Assembly: GCA_964510345.1 (NCBI GenBank)
Contig: CAZEBB010000005.1
Span: 1 to 64,000 of the forward strand
DNA length: 64,000 bases
Direction of reading: 5' to 3'
Source of the DNA: JAAYQA01 sp964510345
GTDB taxonomy: Bacteria; Bacillota; Clostridia; Tissierellales; Peptoniphilaceae
Part shown: positions 1 to 8,621 of the stretch, piece by piece
Numbering within the stretch: position 1 is the stretch's first letter
Layout: every line of letters begins with the position of its first letter
Position numbers and translations under genes: made by a program
The notes under the pieces: generated by a model
The model's input: the letters and a program-made list of their open reading frames with translations, nothing else
Database searches by the model: none
What the model was told of the DNA's origin: nothing

Positions 1-88
1 TGGTGCCGAAGGCGGGAGTCGAACCCGCACGATGTTGCCACCACTGGATTTTGAGTCCAGCACGTCTACCAGTTCCATCACTTCGGCA
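1..88 (-). tRNA. tRNA-Leu (anticodon CAA)
   Basis: The minus strand folds into an 88-nt class II tRNA with a long variable arm. The acceptor stem starts TGCCGAAG and pairs with CTTCGGCA, and CCA is encoded. The anticodon stem CTGGA/TCCAG encloses the loop CTCAAAA, giving anticodon CAA, which reads the leucine codon UUG. The T arm contains the usual GGGTTCGAGTCCC. Confidence 0.96.
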
Positions 89-113
89 TGGGTTGGAATT
101 GAGTTACTCCGTA

Positions 114-142
114 ATCTTACCATAGAATAAAATTCTTCGCAA
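114..142 (-). promoter_or_regulatory. Predicted promoter of tRNA-Leu(CAA)
   Basis: On the minus strand TTGCGA (137-142) and TAAGAT (114-119) are separated by 17 bp, about 25 bp upstream of the tRNA 5' end. This is a sigma-A type match seen in the sequence only. Confidence 0.55.
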
Positions 143-169
143 TGCTTATGTTAAAAATAGTCACATATG

Positions 170-197
170 TCGACCGGAAAACGGTATATGCTATAAT
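170..197 (+). promoter_or_regulatory. Predicted promoter of polA
   Basis: A perfect -10 TATAAT lies at 192-197; the -35 is weak (TCGACC at 170-175, 16 bp away). Transcription would begin near 204, which argues against a start codon at 204 and for the one at 225. Confidence 0.5.
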
Positions 198-224
198 GAA
201 AAGATGGAAATGAGGGAGATACGC

Positions 225-2864
225 ATGAAAGAAACAATCTTACTGATCGACGGGAGTTCACTCATCTTCCGCGCGTTTTACGCACTGCCGCTTTTGTCAA
301 ATGCAGACGGCATGTTTACCAACGGGATTTACGGTTTTTTGACGATGTATGAGCAGCTCATCGCACAGTTTGACCCTAAATACGTCCTGGTAGCGTTTGA
401 CCGAGCCACTCCTACCTTTCGACATCAAGATTATGAACACTATAAATCGACAAGACAACGTGCCCCCGGCGAACTCGCGCAGCAGTTTGGTATATTAAAG
501 GAAGTCTTAACCGCCATGCGCGTACCCCAGATCGACATCGAAGGCTATGAAGCCGATGATATCATCGGAACGATGTCGCGAGCTGCGAATGAACAAGGCG
601 TGCACGCGATCCTCGTAACAGGCGATCGTGACTATCTTCAATTGATCACACCGGATACTCACGTCTATCTCACAAAAAAGGGCATTACCGAGATGGCTCT
701 CTACGATGAAGCCAAAATGAAAGAAGAGTATGGGATCACCCCCATGCAAATGATCGAAGTCAAGGGGCTCATGGGAGACAAGTCCGACAATATACCGGGG
801 ATCCCGGGCATTGGTGAGAAAAAAGCCCTCAGTTATATTCAGGATTACGGTTCAATTGAAGGCCTCTATGAACACATCGACGAGGTTAAAGGACCGAAGA
901 CACAGCAAGTCATAAGAGACAATCAAACCGTCGCCTTTCTTTCTCGAAAACTCGGAGAGATCTTTCTTCATGTGCCGATGGAAACGGATATATCTAACTA
1001 CCGACTCGGCGAAGAAGATGAGCCGGAAGTGATCCGCTGGTTCGAACGACTGGGCTTCAGTTCATTTGTAAAGAAAAGAACCGATCAACGCGAGACCAAA
1101 GAATTTGAACCCGCTCAGATTGCAGACCTTGCAAAAGCGACCGAAGCGCTCGCGAGTTTCGAAGGCTCTCACCTCTCGTATCTCTTCTTTTTTGACCACG
1201 ACAACTACACGATGGGACGAGTGAAGTATTTGGCTTTCGGCAATGAGGACAATGCCTACCTTCTCCCCTTATCAGATGATCAGGAAAGCCGCACTTTCCT
1301 TTCCGACTTGTTTGGGAATGCGAAGATTTCCAAAACAACCTATGACGTCAAGGAATCGCTGTATCCTCTCAAGGGGATGGGCGTGCCGGTCCGCGGCGCG
1401 ATTGACGACCTCATGCTGGTAGACTATTTGAATGACCCCGGACAAACCAGCGCGACGATCGGGCAGCTGGCGCGCAATGTTCTTCATGAGGATCTGACGG
1501 ATCCAAAGAATCTGATCGGTAAAGGCAAGAGCCGCATCACGATGGCAGAGGTACCGGTCGAACAGCTTGCATCCTACGCAGCCGAAGTCATTTGGGCCAT
1601 CGATAAGGCGCGTGCCCCTCTTTTTGAAAAACTGGATTCGGTACAAATGCGACCCTTGTATGATAAGGTGGAACTGCCACTGGCGTATGTGTTAGCGGAT
1701 ATGGAGGTCACAGGCTTCCCCATCGACCGCGATGCCCTTGTCGCACTGGGGGACGATTTCTCTGCTCGCCTGGAGAAATTGGTTGCCGATATCTATGAAG
1801 ACGCCGGTGAAGTCTTCAATATCAACTCCACAAAGCAATTGGGTCAAGTTCTCTTTGAGACGCTCAATCTTCCGGTCGTGAAGAAGACGAAGACGGGTTA
1901 CTCTACGGATATCGAAGTGCTGGAAACCCTTCAGGGGACACACCCGATCATCGAAAACATCCTGAACTATCGTCAACTACAAAAACTGCTATCTACGTAT
2001 ATCGACGGTCTGCTACAGGCCATCCACCCCGATGGTCGGGTTCACACTACCTTTAAGCAAACGATCGCGGCGACCGGCCGTTTGTCCAGTACCGATCCGA
2101 ATATTCAAAACATCCCCATCCGCTCCGAAGAAGGGCGACAGATCCGAAAAGCCTTTGTCCCGAGCATCGGGCGAACCCTATTAGACGCCGACTATTCTCA
2201 GATCGAGCTTCGAATCCTAGCTCACCTGGCGCATGATGAAAACATGATTCACGCGTTTGAAGACGGCATGGACATTCATACGAAGACCGCTGCGGAGGTC
2301 TTTGGCCGCGAGCCGGATGAAGTCACACCGTTAGAGCGATCGCGCGCCAAAGCCGTCAACTTCGGCATCGTATACGGGATCAGTGATTTCGGCCTGTCGA
2401 AAGACCTCAAGATCTCCCGTAAAGAAGCCAAAGAGTATATCGACAATTACTTGGAGTCCTACCCATCGATTCGCGATTACATGAAGAGAATCGTTGAGGA
2501 AGGAAAAGACAACGGATTTGTCGAGACGATCTTAAAAAGAAGACGCTACATTCCGGAACTCGCCAGCAAGAATCACAATATCCGTAGCTTTGGGGAACGC
2601 ATTGCGCTGAATACCCCCATTCAAGGGAGTGCTGCCGATATCATCAAAGTGGCCATGATCGGCGTGTATCATCGCCTCAAAGAGGCAGGCCTCAAGTCTC
2701 AAATGCTCCTGCAGGTGCACGACGAACTGCTCGTTGACGTTGAGCCGGGCGAAGAGGAAGCCGTGGCAACTCTCGTCGAAGAAACGATGCAAAATGCGGC
2801 GACGATGTCGGTTGCGTTGGATGTCGATGTCCACTATGGAAACAACTGGTATGAAGCAAAATAG
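225..2864 (+). CDS. polA: DNA polymerase I
   Basis: Family A DNA polymerase of 879 residues, for Okazaki fragment processing and repair synthesis. Residues 1-290 form the 5'-3' exonuclease (FEN-like; IEGYEADDIIG, GDKSDNIPGIPGIG). The middle 300-480 region corresponds to the 3'-5' exonuclease fold, but the DxE metal motif is not visible (FFFDHDNY instead), so proofreading is probably lost, as in Bacillus PolA. The C-terminal polymerase carries motif A (DADYSQIELRI, near 655), motif B (RAKAVNFGIVYG, near 710) and motif C (QVHDELLVDV, near 830). The start at 225 is chosen because GAGGGAG lies 5-12 bases before it; an in-frame ATG at 204 would fall at the predicted transcription start. coaE overlaps its end, and the order polA-coaE-transglycosylase is common in Clostridia. 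Confidence 0.96.
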   Translation: MKETILLIDGSSLIFRAFYALPLLSNADGMFTNGIYGFLTMYEQLIAQFDPKYVLVAFDRATPTFRHQDYEHYKSTRQRAPGELAQQFGILKEVLTAMRVPQIDIEGYEADDIIGTMSRAANEQGVHAILVTGDRDYLQLITPDTHVYLTKKGITEMALYDEAKMKEEYGITPMQMIEVKGLMGDKSDNIPGIPGIGEKKALSYIQDYGSIEGLYEHIDEVKGPKTQQVIRDNQTVAFLSRKLGEIFLHVPMETDISNYRLGEEDEPEVIRWFERLGFSSFVKKRTDQRETKEFEPAQIADLAKATEALASFEGSHLSYLFFFDHDNYTMGRVKYLAFGNEDNAYLLPLSDDQESRTFLSDLFGNAKISKTTYDVKESLYPLKGMGVPVRGAIDDLMLVDYLNDPGQTSATIGQLARNVLHEDLTDPKNLIGKGKSRITMAEVPVEQLASYAAEVIWAIDKARAPLFEKLDSVQMRPLYDKVELPLAYVLADMEVTGFPIDRDALVALGDDFSARLEKLVADIYEDAGEVFNINSTKQLGQVLFETLNLPVVKKTKTGYSTDIEVLETLQGTHPIIENILNYRQLQKLLSTYIDGLLQAIHPDGRVHTTFKQTIAATGRLSSTDPNIQNIPIRSEEGRQIRKAFVPSIGRTLLDADYSQIELRILAHLAHDENMIHAFEDGMDIHTKTAAEVFGREPDEVTPLERSRAKAVNFGIVYGISDFGLSKDLKISRKEAKEYIDNYLESYPSIRDYMKRIVEEGKDNGFVETILKRRRYIPELASKNHNIRSFGERIALNTPIQGSAADIIKVAMIGVYHRLKEAGLKSQMLLQVHDELLVDVEPGEEEAVATLVEETMQNAATMSVALDVDVHYGNNWYEAK

Positions 2865-3435
2865 AATTGTCATCACCGGGGGGATTGCGACGGGCAAATC
2901 CACCGCATCCTCCTTTTTACAATCCTTGGGGTATCCGGTCATCGACGCCGATCGGATCGCTAAACAGGCGTTATCGAAAAATGAAGTTCCCTATCAGAAA
3001 GCGGTCCGCGCTTTCGGGCAGAAGATCCTCGCTCACGACGGCACGATCGATCGAGCAAGGCTCGGTGAGATCGTCTTCTCAAGTGAGACCGACCGAATCA
3101 TGCTGAATGAGATCACGCACCCGTGGATCAAACAGCGCATGATAGAAGAATTGGATTCCCTATCGAGCCAACCTGTGGTATTCTTAGATATCCCGTTATA
3201 TTTTGAGTCGAGTTTTTTCCGTGAATTGCCGGCTTGGCTAATCTATGTCCCTCAGTCCATTCAATGCCAGCGATTGATGGAAAGAAACGGATATACCCTA
3301 GCAGAAGCGCAAGCGCGCATCCGTGCTCAGATGGATATTGAAGAAAAACGAAAAATGGCGGATGTGGTCATCGATAACTCGGGGAGCCGGGAAGAACTCT
3401 ACCGAAGACTGCAAGAAGAACTTCGCCGTTTGTAA
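2851..3435 (+). CDS. coaE: Dephospho-CoA kinase
   Basis: Catalyses the last step of coenzyme A synthesis, ATP-dependent phosphorylation of the 3'-hydroxyl of dephospho-CoA. The 194-residue protein opens with the P-loop GGIATGKST, followed by the family DADRIA motif (near residue 30) and ends with a DVVIDNSG segment typical of CoaE. Length matches the family (about 200). The start overlaps the last 14 bases of polA in another frame; an upstream in-frame ATG at 2836 is possible, but 2851 puts the P-loop at the usual distance from the N terminus. Translational coupling with polA is likely. Confidence 0.93.
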   Translation: MKQNRIVITGGIATGKSTASSFLQSLGYPVIDADRIAKQALSKNEVPYQKAVRAFGQKILAHDGTIDRARLGEIVFSSETDRIMLNEITHPWIKQRMIEELDSLSSQPVVFLDIPLYFESSFFRELPAWLIYVPQSIQCQRLMERNGYTLAEAQARIRAQMDIEEKRKMADVVIDNSGSREELYRRLQEELRRL

Positions 3436-3449
3436 CAAAGGATGATCCT

Positions 3450-4094
3450 ATGCAAATTATCAAAAAAATCTCCGGCTGGGCCGCTGTGCTGATCGCTGTC
3501 TTAGGGATCGCAGCGCTCCTCTTTGCCGCTCAATATGCGCGAACGAGGCCGGTCCAGTATGCGGAGTACATTCACAAATATGCCAAAGAGTATCATATGG
3601 ATCCGCTGTTGATCATCGCCGTCATTAAAGTTGAGTCCGACTTTCAACCCGAAGCCGTCTCATCGATGGACGCTCGAGGTTTGATGCAGGTTTTGCCGAA
3701 AACCGGCGCTTGGATCGCCGACGAGATAGATGAACCTTTCGAGCAGAAAAAGCTCTTTGACCCGGAAACCAATATCCGATACGGCACATATTATCTTCGA
3801 TATCTGATCGATCACTTCAATAACGAAGATGTCGCCATTGCAGCTTATAACGGCGGCATGGGCAATGTCACCGAATGGATTGATGATGACACCATCACCA
3901 AAGAAGGTGAAAAGATGGAAAACATCCCAATCGATGAGACGAGGAATTATGTGACCAAAGTAAAAACAAATAAAGAAATTTATCGTAAACTGTACGGCGA
4001 CCAGCTTCCGACGACGGATACCGAAGCGCCCTCCGTACAGGCGATTGCCCAAAATTTCAGGTTTCTGTTCGGTTGGTTTTTTTCCGTACGATAA
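3450..4094 (+). CDS. Lytic murein transglycosylase, SLT family
   Basis: Membrane-anchored peptidoglycan lytic transglycosylase of 214 residues. Residues 8-28 form a single N-terminal transmembrane segment or uncleaved signal. The Slt catalytic domain follows: catalytic Glu62 in IKVESDF, then the GLMQVLP motif and AAYNGG, which are hallmark SLT motifs. These enzymes cleave the MurNAc-GlcNAc bond with 1,6-anhydro product formation. It follows coaE by 14 bases and is probably in the same transcript. The Clostridial polA-coaE-slt arrangement supports the call; the precise role (growth or remodelling) cannot be told. Confidence 0.92.
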   Translation: MQIIKKISGWAAVLIAVLGIAALLFAAQYARTRPVQYAEYIHKYAKEYHMDPLLIIAVIKVESDFQPEAVSSMDARGLMQVLPKTGAWIADEIDEPFEQKKLFDPETNIRYGTYYLRYLIDHFNNEDVAIAAYNGGMGNVTEWIDDDTITKEGEKMENIPIDETRNYVTKVKTNKEIYRKLYGDQLPTTDTEAPSVQAIAQNFRFLFGWFFSVR

Positions 4095-4108
4095 TAAAGT
4101 AAAATCGC

Positions 4109-4137
4109 TTGATATTTCGTGTAAGATATGGTATATT
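4109..4137 (+). promoter_or_regulatory. Predicted promoter of tRNA-Leu(GAG)
   Basis: TTGATA (4109-4114) and TATATT (4132-4137) with a 17-bp spacer sit just upstream of the tRNA. Confidence 0.65.
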
Positions 4138-4155
4138 TGTCATTGTTCTGATCGC

Positions 4156-4241
4156 GCAGAAGTGGTGGAATTGGTAGACACGCTATCTTGAGGGGGTAGT
4201 GGGCACCGCTCGTGGGGGTTCGAGTCCCCCTTTCTGCACCA
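4156..4241 (+). tRNA. tRNA-Leu (anticodon GAG)
   Basis: An 86-nt class II tRNA with encoded CCA. Acceptor GCAGAAG pairs with TTTCTGC (last pair G-U). Anticodon stem CTATC/GGTAG encloses TTGAGGG, giving GAG, which reads CUC and CUU leucine codons. The long variable arm and the T arm GGGGGTTCGAGTCCCCC are clear. Confidence 0.95.
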
Positions 4242-4250
4242 GAATCAAAA

Positions 4251-4288
4251 AAGAGAGTCAGCAGGTTCACCCTGTCGACTCTCTTTTT
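4251..4288. terminator. Bidirectional rho-independent terminator
   Basis: AAGAGAGTC (4251-4259) pairs with GACTCTCTT (4277-4285), flanked by A and T runs. It can end the tRNA transcript on the plus strand and the ddh operon on the minus strand. Confidence 0.8.
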
Positions 4289-4308
4289 ATTTGTTTTGCT
4301 CTTTGTTA

Positions 4309-5283
4309 TTAGATGATGGTCTTTCGCAACTCTTCCGATGATCTCTTTGAAAGATACGACAGCGGAATATCAAGTACCGTTCTCGCACCGACCTGCCCCT
4401 CATCGGCCAAACGAGCCACGGCACGTGCAAATGCGACATTGACGGAGGCGGTAAACTCAGGGTTGCTCTGCAAACTCAAGTCGAATTCAATCGTCTGCTG
4501 CGTGCACTCAGACGTTTCACCGATGCGCATGACTTTCCCGCCATGCGGCATGCCGCTGTGATTCGCCTTTAATTCGTCCTGCGAGACGAAGTGGACAGTC
4601 GTATCATAGTCGGAGAAATAATCGGGCATGGTGACGATCGCTTGGCGAATCGCCTCCTCATCTGCGCCGGATTCGACCGCGACATAACACTCTCTTGCAT
4701 GCTTTTCTCTCGCCGAGTAGTCATCGCATTGGCCTTCTCTGATCTGCTGGATGACGGATTCATTGGGCACGGTATACTGTGTCGCTCCGATCACACCGGG
4801 GATTCTTCGTATCGCATCCGAGTGGCCTTGGCTCACGCCTCGCCCCCAAAACGTATAGGTGTGACCATCGGGCAATACCGCCTCCGCGAGCATTCGCTGC
4901 ATCGAGAACAGACCCGGGTCCCATCCGGTTGAGATGATGCCGACATGTCGCCCGACTTTTCCCGCGGTATTCATCATTTCATAGTACTCGGGGATCTTCG
5001 AGTGGTTATCATAGGCATCGACGAAGTGAAAACGACGGGCAATCTCCGGACCTTGTGTCAGAATATCCGTTGCGGATCCTCCGCATAGAATACAGACGTC
5101 GATTTGACCGACAAAACGATCTAATTCATCGAATGCATAGGCGGGACTTTCAGTTCCCAGTGTCCCCGGGTCTCTTCTGGTGAAGATCCCCGCAAGACAC
5201 ATATCTTCATTCTTTGCGATCGCCTTCTCCACCCCTCGTCCGAGGTTTCCGTATCCGATGATCGCGATTCGAATTTTACTCAA
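4309..5283 (-). CDS. ddh: meso-Diaminopimelate D-dehydrogenase
   Basis: NADPH-dependent enzyme (EC 1.4.1.16) that makes meso-diaminopimelate in one step from tetrahydrodipicolinate, bypassing the acylated dap branches. The 324-residue protein begins with the Rossmann motif IGYGNLGRG and contains the family segments CGGSATD, VDAYDNHSKIP and GWDPGLFS. Last gene of the lysA-dapA-dapB-ddh operon, 10 bases after dapB. Its presence with dapA and dapB and the absence of dapD/dapL-type genes here fit the dehydrogenase route for both lysine and peptidoglycan. Confidence 0.95.
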   Translation of the reverse strand: MSKIRIAIIGYGNLGRGVEKAIAKNEDMCLAGIFTRRDPGTLGTESPAYAFDELDRFVGQIDVCILCGGSATDILTQGPEIARRFHFVDAYDNHSKIPEYYEMMNTAGKVGRHVGIISTGWDPGLFSMQRMLAEAVLPDGHTYTFWGRGVSQGHSDAIRRIPGVIGATQYTVPNESVIQQIREGQCDDYSAREKHARECYVAVESGADEEAIRQAIVTMPDYFSDYDTTVHFVSQDELKANHSGMPHGGKVMRIGETSECTQQTIEFDLSLQSNPEFTASVNVAFARAVARLADEGQVGARTVLDIPLSYLSKRSSEELRKTII

Positions 5284-5293
5284 TCAGTTACCT

Positions 5294-6040
5294 CTATTTC
5301 AGTACATCTGCCATGGTGTAAAAACCAGGCGCGCAATTGACGACGAACTCAGCGGCCGCTAAGGCTCCGTTTCCGAAGATCTTTCTTGAACTCGCGCGGT
5401 GAGTGACCTCGATCACTTCGTCAGTGCCTGCGAACAGGACAATGTGTTCTCCCACGATATTGCCGGCGCGGATCGCATGGATTCCCACTTCATCGGCAGG
5501 GCGAACCAAGTCATTTCCTGAACGTCCGTGGATCTCGTTCATGGCGTTGTCTCGACCGCGATTTGCCGCTTGGTACAACATCTTTGCCGTTCCGGAAGGA
5601 GAATCTTTCTTCCTCGTATGGTGTTTTTCAATGACCTCGATATCAAAGCCTTTCAACGCTTTCGACAGTTCTTCGACTACTTCTAAAATGGCATTGACGC
5701 CGACGCTCATATTTCCGGAGCGAACGATCGGCACCTCGGTTGCCAGCTGGCGCACGGCTTCTTCCTGTTCCGGAGAGTATCCGGTGGTGCAAATGACCGC
5801 AGGAATTTTTCGTGCCCGCAGGAATCCCGACAGTGTATCCAGCGTTCCCGGCGCGGTAAAGTCGATCAGCACATCGACGTCTTCCGTTACATCCTCAAGA
5901 TTTGTGTACACCGGAAATCCTAATGTGTCATTGGCCGTCGCATCAAAACCGCATACGACTTGATGCACGCCTCTCTCTTGACACATGTCCGCGATGACGC
6001 GCCCCATGTGTCCTCCGGCGCCGCTCAGTAGAATTCTCAT
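5294..6040 (-). CDS. dapB: 4-Hydroxy-tetrahydrodipicolinate reductase
   Basis: Reduces the DapA product to tetrahydrodipicolinate with NAD(P)H. The 248-residue protein has the N-terminal nucleotide motif GAGGHMGR and the active-site signature HHTRKKDSPSGTA, with the catalytic His pair and Lys as in the family. It starts one base after the dapA stop, implying coupled translation, and feeds Ddh encoded just downstream. Confidence 0.96.
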   Translation of the reverse strand: MRILLSGAGGHMGRVIADMCQERGVHQVVCGFDATANDTLGFPVYTNLEDVTEDVDVLIDFTAPGTLDTLSGFLRARKIPAVICTTGYSPEQEEAVRQLATEVPIVRSGNMSVGVNAILEVVEELSKALKGFDIEVIEKHHTRKKDSPSGTAKMLYQAANRGRDNAMNEIHGRSGNDLVRPADEVGIHAIRAGNIVGEHIVLFAGTDEVIEVTHRASSRKIFGNGALAAAEFVVNCAPGFYTMADVLK

Positions 6041-6041
6041 A

Positions 6042-6923
6042 TTAGATCATCCCCAAGCTTTGCATTTCCGCACGCAGTGCTTCGACCGTCGAATCAACCG
6101 CAGAAGACAACGGGAGGCGAAGGACATCCGTCGCATATCCCATCATCGCCATCGCCGCTTTGACGGGGATCGGGTTCGGCTCTTTGAAAAGCAGGTCGAT
6201 CAACGCTTTATATTTCGTTTGGATCTCAGCGGCTTTTTTGACATCACCCTCTAAGTAGGCATGGACCATTTCGTTGGTTTCTTTCGGGCAGCAGTTAGCC
6301 AATACGGAGATGACGCCTTGTCCTCCTACGGACATCAACGGGATGACGACATCGTCGTTTCCGGAGTAAATCGCAAAGTCTTCCGGCAGCAAACTGGCCA
6401 ATTTGACAGTATATCCCAAATCACCGGTTGCGTCTTTGATCGCAACGATATTTTTGTGAGCGGATAGTTTCAGCACGGTTTCCGGCGCAAATGCCTGTCC
6501 GGTACGGCCCGGTACGTGGTAGAGAATGATCGGAATATTGACCGCATCGGCAATGGCTGTGAAGTGTTCAATCAATCCTTTTTGACTGGTTTTGTTGTAG
6601 TATGGGGTCACGTGTAACAGCGCATCCGCTCCGCATTTTTCCGCTTCGATACTCAGGTTAATCCCATGGCGGGTGTCGTTAGAGCCGGCTCCGGCGATGA
6701 CCGGTACTCTCTTCGCAACTTTTTCTACGGCATAGCGGATCGCAGAGAGTTGCTCTTCGTCCGTCATCGTAGACGCTTCTCCGGTGGTGCCGCAGATGAC
6801 GATGGCGTCTGTTCCGTTTTCCAGTTGGAACTCGATCAGTCGGCCGAGTTCGTCAAAGTTAATCGATTGGTCTTCATAAAATGGGGTTACGATAGCTACT
6901 GCAGATCCTCTAAAAATTGTCAT
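6042..6923 (-). CDS. dapA: 4-Hydroxy-tetrahydrodipicolinate synthase
   Basis: Condenses pyruvate with aspartate semialdehyde, the first committed step to lysine and diaminopimelate. The 293-residue TIM-barrel protein shows CGTTGEA (44-50), the catalytic Tyr135 in YHVPGR and the Schiff-base Lys163 in VAIKDATG. Its ATG overlaps the stop of a 38-codon ORF as ATGA, so its translation may depend on that small ORF, although an AAGGAGAAAAG Shine-Dalgarno also precedes it. It shares aspartate semialdehyde with the asd/hom branch encoded 11 kb away. Confidence 0.96.
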   Translation of the reverse strand: MTIFRGSAVAIVTPFYEDQSINFDELGRLIEFQLENGTDAIVICGTTGEASTMTDEEQLSAIRYAVEKVAKRVPVIAGAGSNDTRHGINLSIEAEKCGADALLHVTPYYNKTSQKGLIEHFTAIADAVNIPIILYHVPGRTGQAFAPETVLKLSAHKNIVAIKDATGDLGYTVKLASLLPEDFAIYSGNDDVVIPLMSVGGQGVISVLANCCPKETNEMVHAYLEGDVKKAAEIQTKYKALIDLLFKEPNPIPVKAAMAMMGYATDVLRLPLSSAVDSTVEALRAEMQSLGMI

Positions 6924-7036
6924 TTCTTTTCTCCTTTATCATTCATGATGGGTTCGCAAGACCTTATGTCTACGCGTTTTGCTTCTAAAACTGCTACAAC
7001 AACTTTACTGTATGCGGAGTGAATACCCGCGTTCAT
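6920..7036 (-). CDS. Small ORF of unknown function between lysA and dapA
   Basis: A 38-codon ORF not recognised as any family. It begins with ATG 8 bases after a strong GGAGGG Shine-Dalgarno, starts MNAGIHSAYSKVVVAVLEAK and ends MNDKGEKK. Its TGA overlaps the dapA ATG (ATGA), as expected for translational coupling. The N-terminal half could form a short hydrophobic helix (residues 10-17); no signal peptide or run of lysine codons typical of an attenuator is evident (four Lys in the last 19 residues). It could be a real micropeptide, a leader peptide setting dapA translation, or a decayed remnant. Coding status is inferred from start signal and overlap only. Confidence 0.5.
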   Translation of the reverse strand: MNAGIHSAYSKVVVAVLEAKRVDIRSCEPIMNDKGEKK

Positions 7037-7050
7037 AAGATCCCTCCTTT

Positions 7051-8346
7051 TTATATTACATCGTTCGCGATCAGGTCTTCGTATGTCTGCCGCCTGACCG
7101 CCAGCGTGTTGCCCTCATGACCGACGAACACCATCGCCGGCCGGGTCATTCGATTGTAGTTGCTCGCCATGGAAAATGTGTAGGCTCCCGTCGAGGCGAT
7201 CAATAATAAGTCGCCGATCTCCGCTTTCGGCAATTCGATGTCCTTGATGAGAACATCGCCGCTCTCGCAACACTTTCCCGCGATCGTATAGGTTTCCGTT
7301 GCCTCTTCATCGGCTTTATTAGCCAAAATGGCTTCGTATTTCGCCTGATAGAGTGCCGGTCTCGGATTATCGGTCATGCCACCGTCGACGTATACATACC
7401 TACGCCCGGCGACGGTGTCTTTCGTTCCTCCCACGGTGTACAGTGTAGAGCCGCTGTTGTTAATCAGCGAACGACCGGGTTCGATATCGACAGCCTGAAG
7501 TCCCAAACCGATCTCTTCATCGTAGGCTTCGATGTATTCGATCAACTCTTTGAGATACGGTGCAAGATCGAAAGGCTTGTCTTCTATCGTGTAATAGACA
7601 CCGAACCCTCCACCGAGGTTCATCTCGGTGAATGAAAGCCCTGTTTTGTCCTGTGCTTCCTTTGTAAAATCCATCATGGCTTTCGCACTGTTAAAGAAAG
7701 TGTCTTTCTCAAAAACCTGCGAACCGATATGGCAGTGAAGCCCTTTTAAGTGAACTTTCGGATGAGATCCGATGGTGCGGATCACTGAAAAGATCTCCGG
7801 GTCGTAGATGCTCTCTCCGAATTTTGAGTCGTTCTTTGTCGTTTGAATGTATTCGTGGGTATGGGCTTCGATCCCCGGGTTGACGCGTAAGAGGACATCT
7901 TGGACTCTTTCATGCGAATCCAACAGTTCCGCTAAACGGTGAAATTCCTGTCGGTGATCAATCACGATGGTGCCTACGCCTGCATCGATCGCAAATTGTA
8001 ATTCTTCCACGGACTTGTTATTGCCATGGAAGTAGATGCGCTCCGGTGGAAAACCTGCCTTCAGTACCGTGTACAATTCACCGCCGCTCACGACATCGAT
8101 GCACAGTCCTTCACGCTCGATCAAGCGTGCCGTGTACACATTGATCATCGCCTTCGATGCATAGAGCACTCTGGTTTTTAGGCGTTTTCCAACGAAGTTC
8201 TTCATAAACGTACGGCATGTCTCGACGAAGTGGTCGCGATCAATAATGAACAAGGGCGTTTTGTATTCGGTGGCAAGATCTGTCACGCGGCTCTCGCCGA
8301 TGTACAACTCGCCGTCCTGTATCTTCATATTTCCCAATAATCTCAT
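7051..8346 (-). CDS. lysA: Diaminopimelate decarboxylase
   Basis: PLP enzyme making L-lysine from meso-diaminopimelate. Taken from the ATG at 8346 the protein has 431 residues; the Schiff-base Lys65 is in LYASKAMI, and family motifs HCHIGSQ, NLGGGFGVYY, EPGRS and CCESGD (the Cys from the second subunit) are present. An ATG two codons upstream (8352) is only 2-3 bases from the AAAGGAG sequence, so 8346 is preferred. First gene of the operon, directly behind the lysine riboswitch and its terminator, so the end-product-forming enzyme is gated by lysine. Confidence 0.95.
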   Translation of the reverse strand: MRLLGNMKIQDGELYIGESRVTDLATEYKTPLFIIDRDHFVETCRTFMKNFVGKRLKTRVLYASKAMINVYTARLIEREGLCIDVVSGGELYTVLKAGFPPERIYFHGNNKSVEELQFAIDAGVGTIVIDHRQEFHRLAELLDSHERVQDVLLRVNPGIEAHTHEYIQTTKNDSKFGESIYDPEIFSVIRTIGSHPKVHLKGLHCHIGSQVFEKDTFFNSAKAMMDFTKEAQDKTGLSFTEMNLGGGFGVYYTIEDKPFDLAPYLKELIEYIEAYDEEIGLGLQAVDIEPGRSLINNSGSTLYTVGGTKDTVAGRRYVYVDGGMTDNPRPALYQAKYEAILANKADEEATETYTIAGKCCESGDVLIKDIELPKAEIGDLLLIASTGAYTFSMASNYNRMTRPAMVFVGHEGNTLAVRRQTYEDLIANDVI

Positions 8347-8366
8347 CCGCATTCTCCTTTGTATAC

Positions 8367-8399
8367 AAAAAGACCACGAGCAAAAGGGTACTCATGGTC
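8367..8399 (-). terminator. Lysine riboswitch expression-platform terminator
   Basis: On the minus strand GACCATGAG pairs with CTCGTGGTC and is followed by TTTTT. It lies between the lysine aptamer and lysA, the position of a transcription-attenuating terminator. Confidence 0.85.
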
Positions 8400-8418
8400 C
8401 ATCTATCCTTCTGCCCAA

Positions 8419-8557
8419 GTGCATGAAGTACTCCGAAAGAAACGGGGCGTTTTCTTTCGACAGTCCTATACTTATTCAGCATAGGCCCAACACAGAAGTA
8501 TTTCGGCGATCAGACCTTTCGTTTCCTACTCATTCATCTCGCGACCTCTTCATACAC
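8419..8557 (-). promoter_or_regulatory. Lysine riboswitch (L box) aptamer
   Basis: The minus-strand leader of lysA contains the conserved L-box elements in order: AGAGG, ATGAGTA, AAGG, CGCCGAA, GCTGAAT, ACTGTC and GGAG. The P1 helix is formed by GTGTATGAAG (8548-8557) and CTTCATGCAC (8419-8428), ten pairs with one G-U. Binding of lysine is expected to favour the terminator at 8367-8399 and shut off lysA-dapA-dapB-ddh. Confidence 0.93.
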
Positions 8558-8576
8558 CGATCATTTAGTTGTCATT

Positions 8577-8605
8577 ATCCTATCAGTAAATACTTGTCTT
8601 GTCAA
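8577..8605 (-). promoter_or_regulatory. Predicted promoter of the lysine operon
   Basis: A perfect TTGACA (8600-8605) is 17 bp from TAGGAT (8577-8582), placing the transcript start just upstream of riboswitch P1. Confidence 0.75.
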
Positions 8606-8621
8606 CTGATAAAAAATTTGT

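Noticed and set aside
204..224. Earlier in-frame ATG for polA
   Set aside because: It lies at the predicted transcription start and has no Shine-Dalgarno, unlike the ATG at 225.
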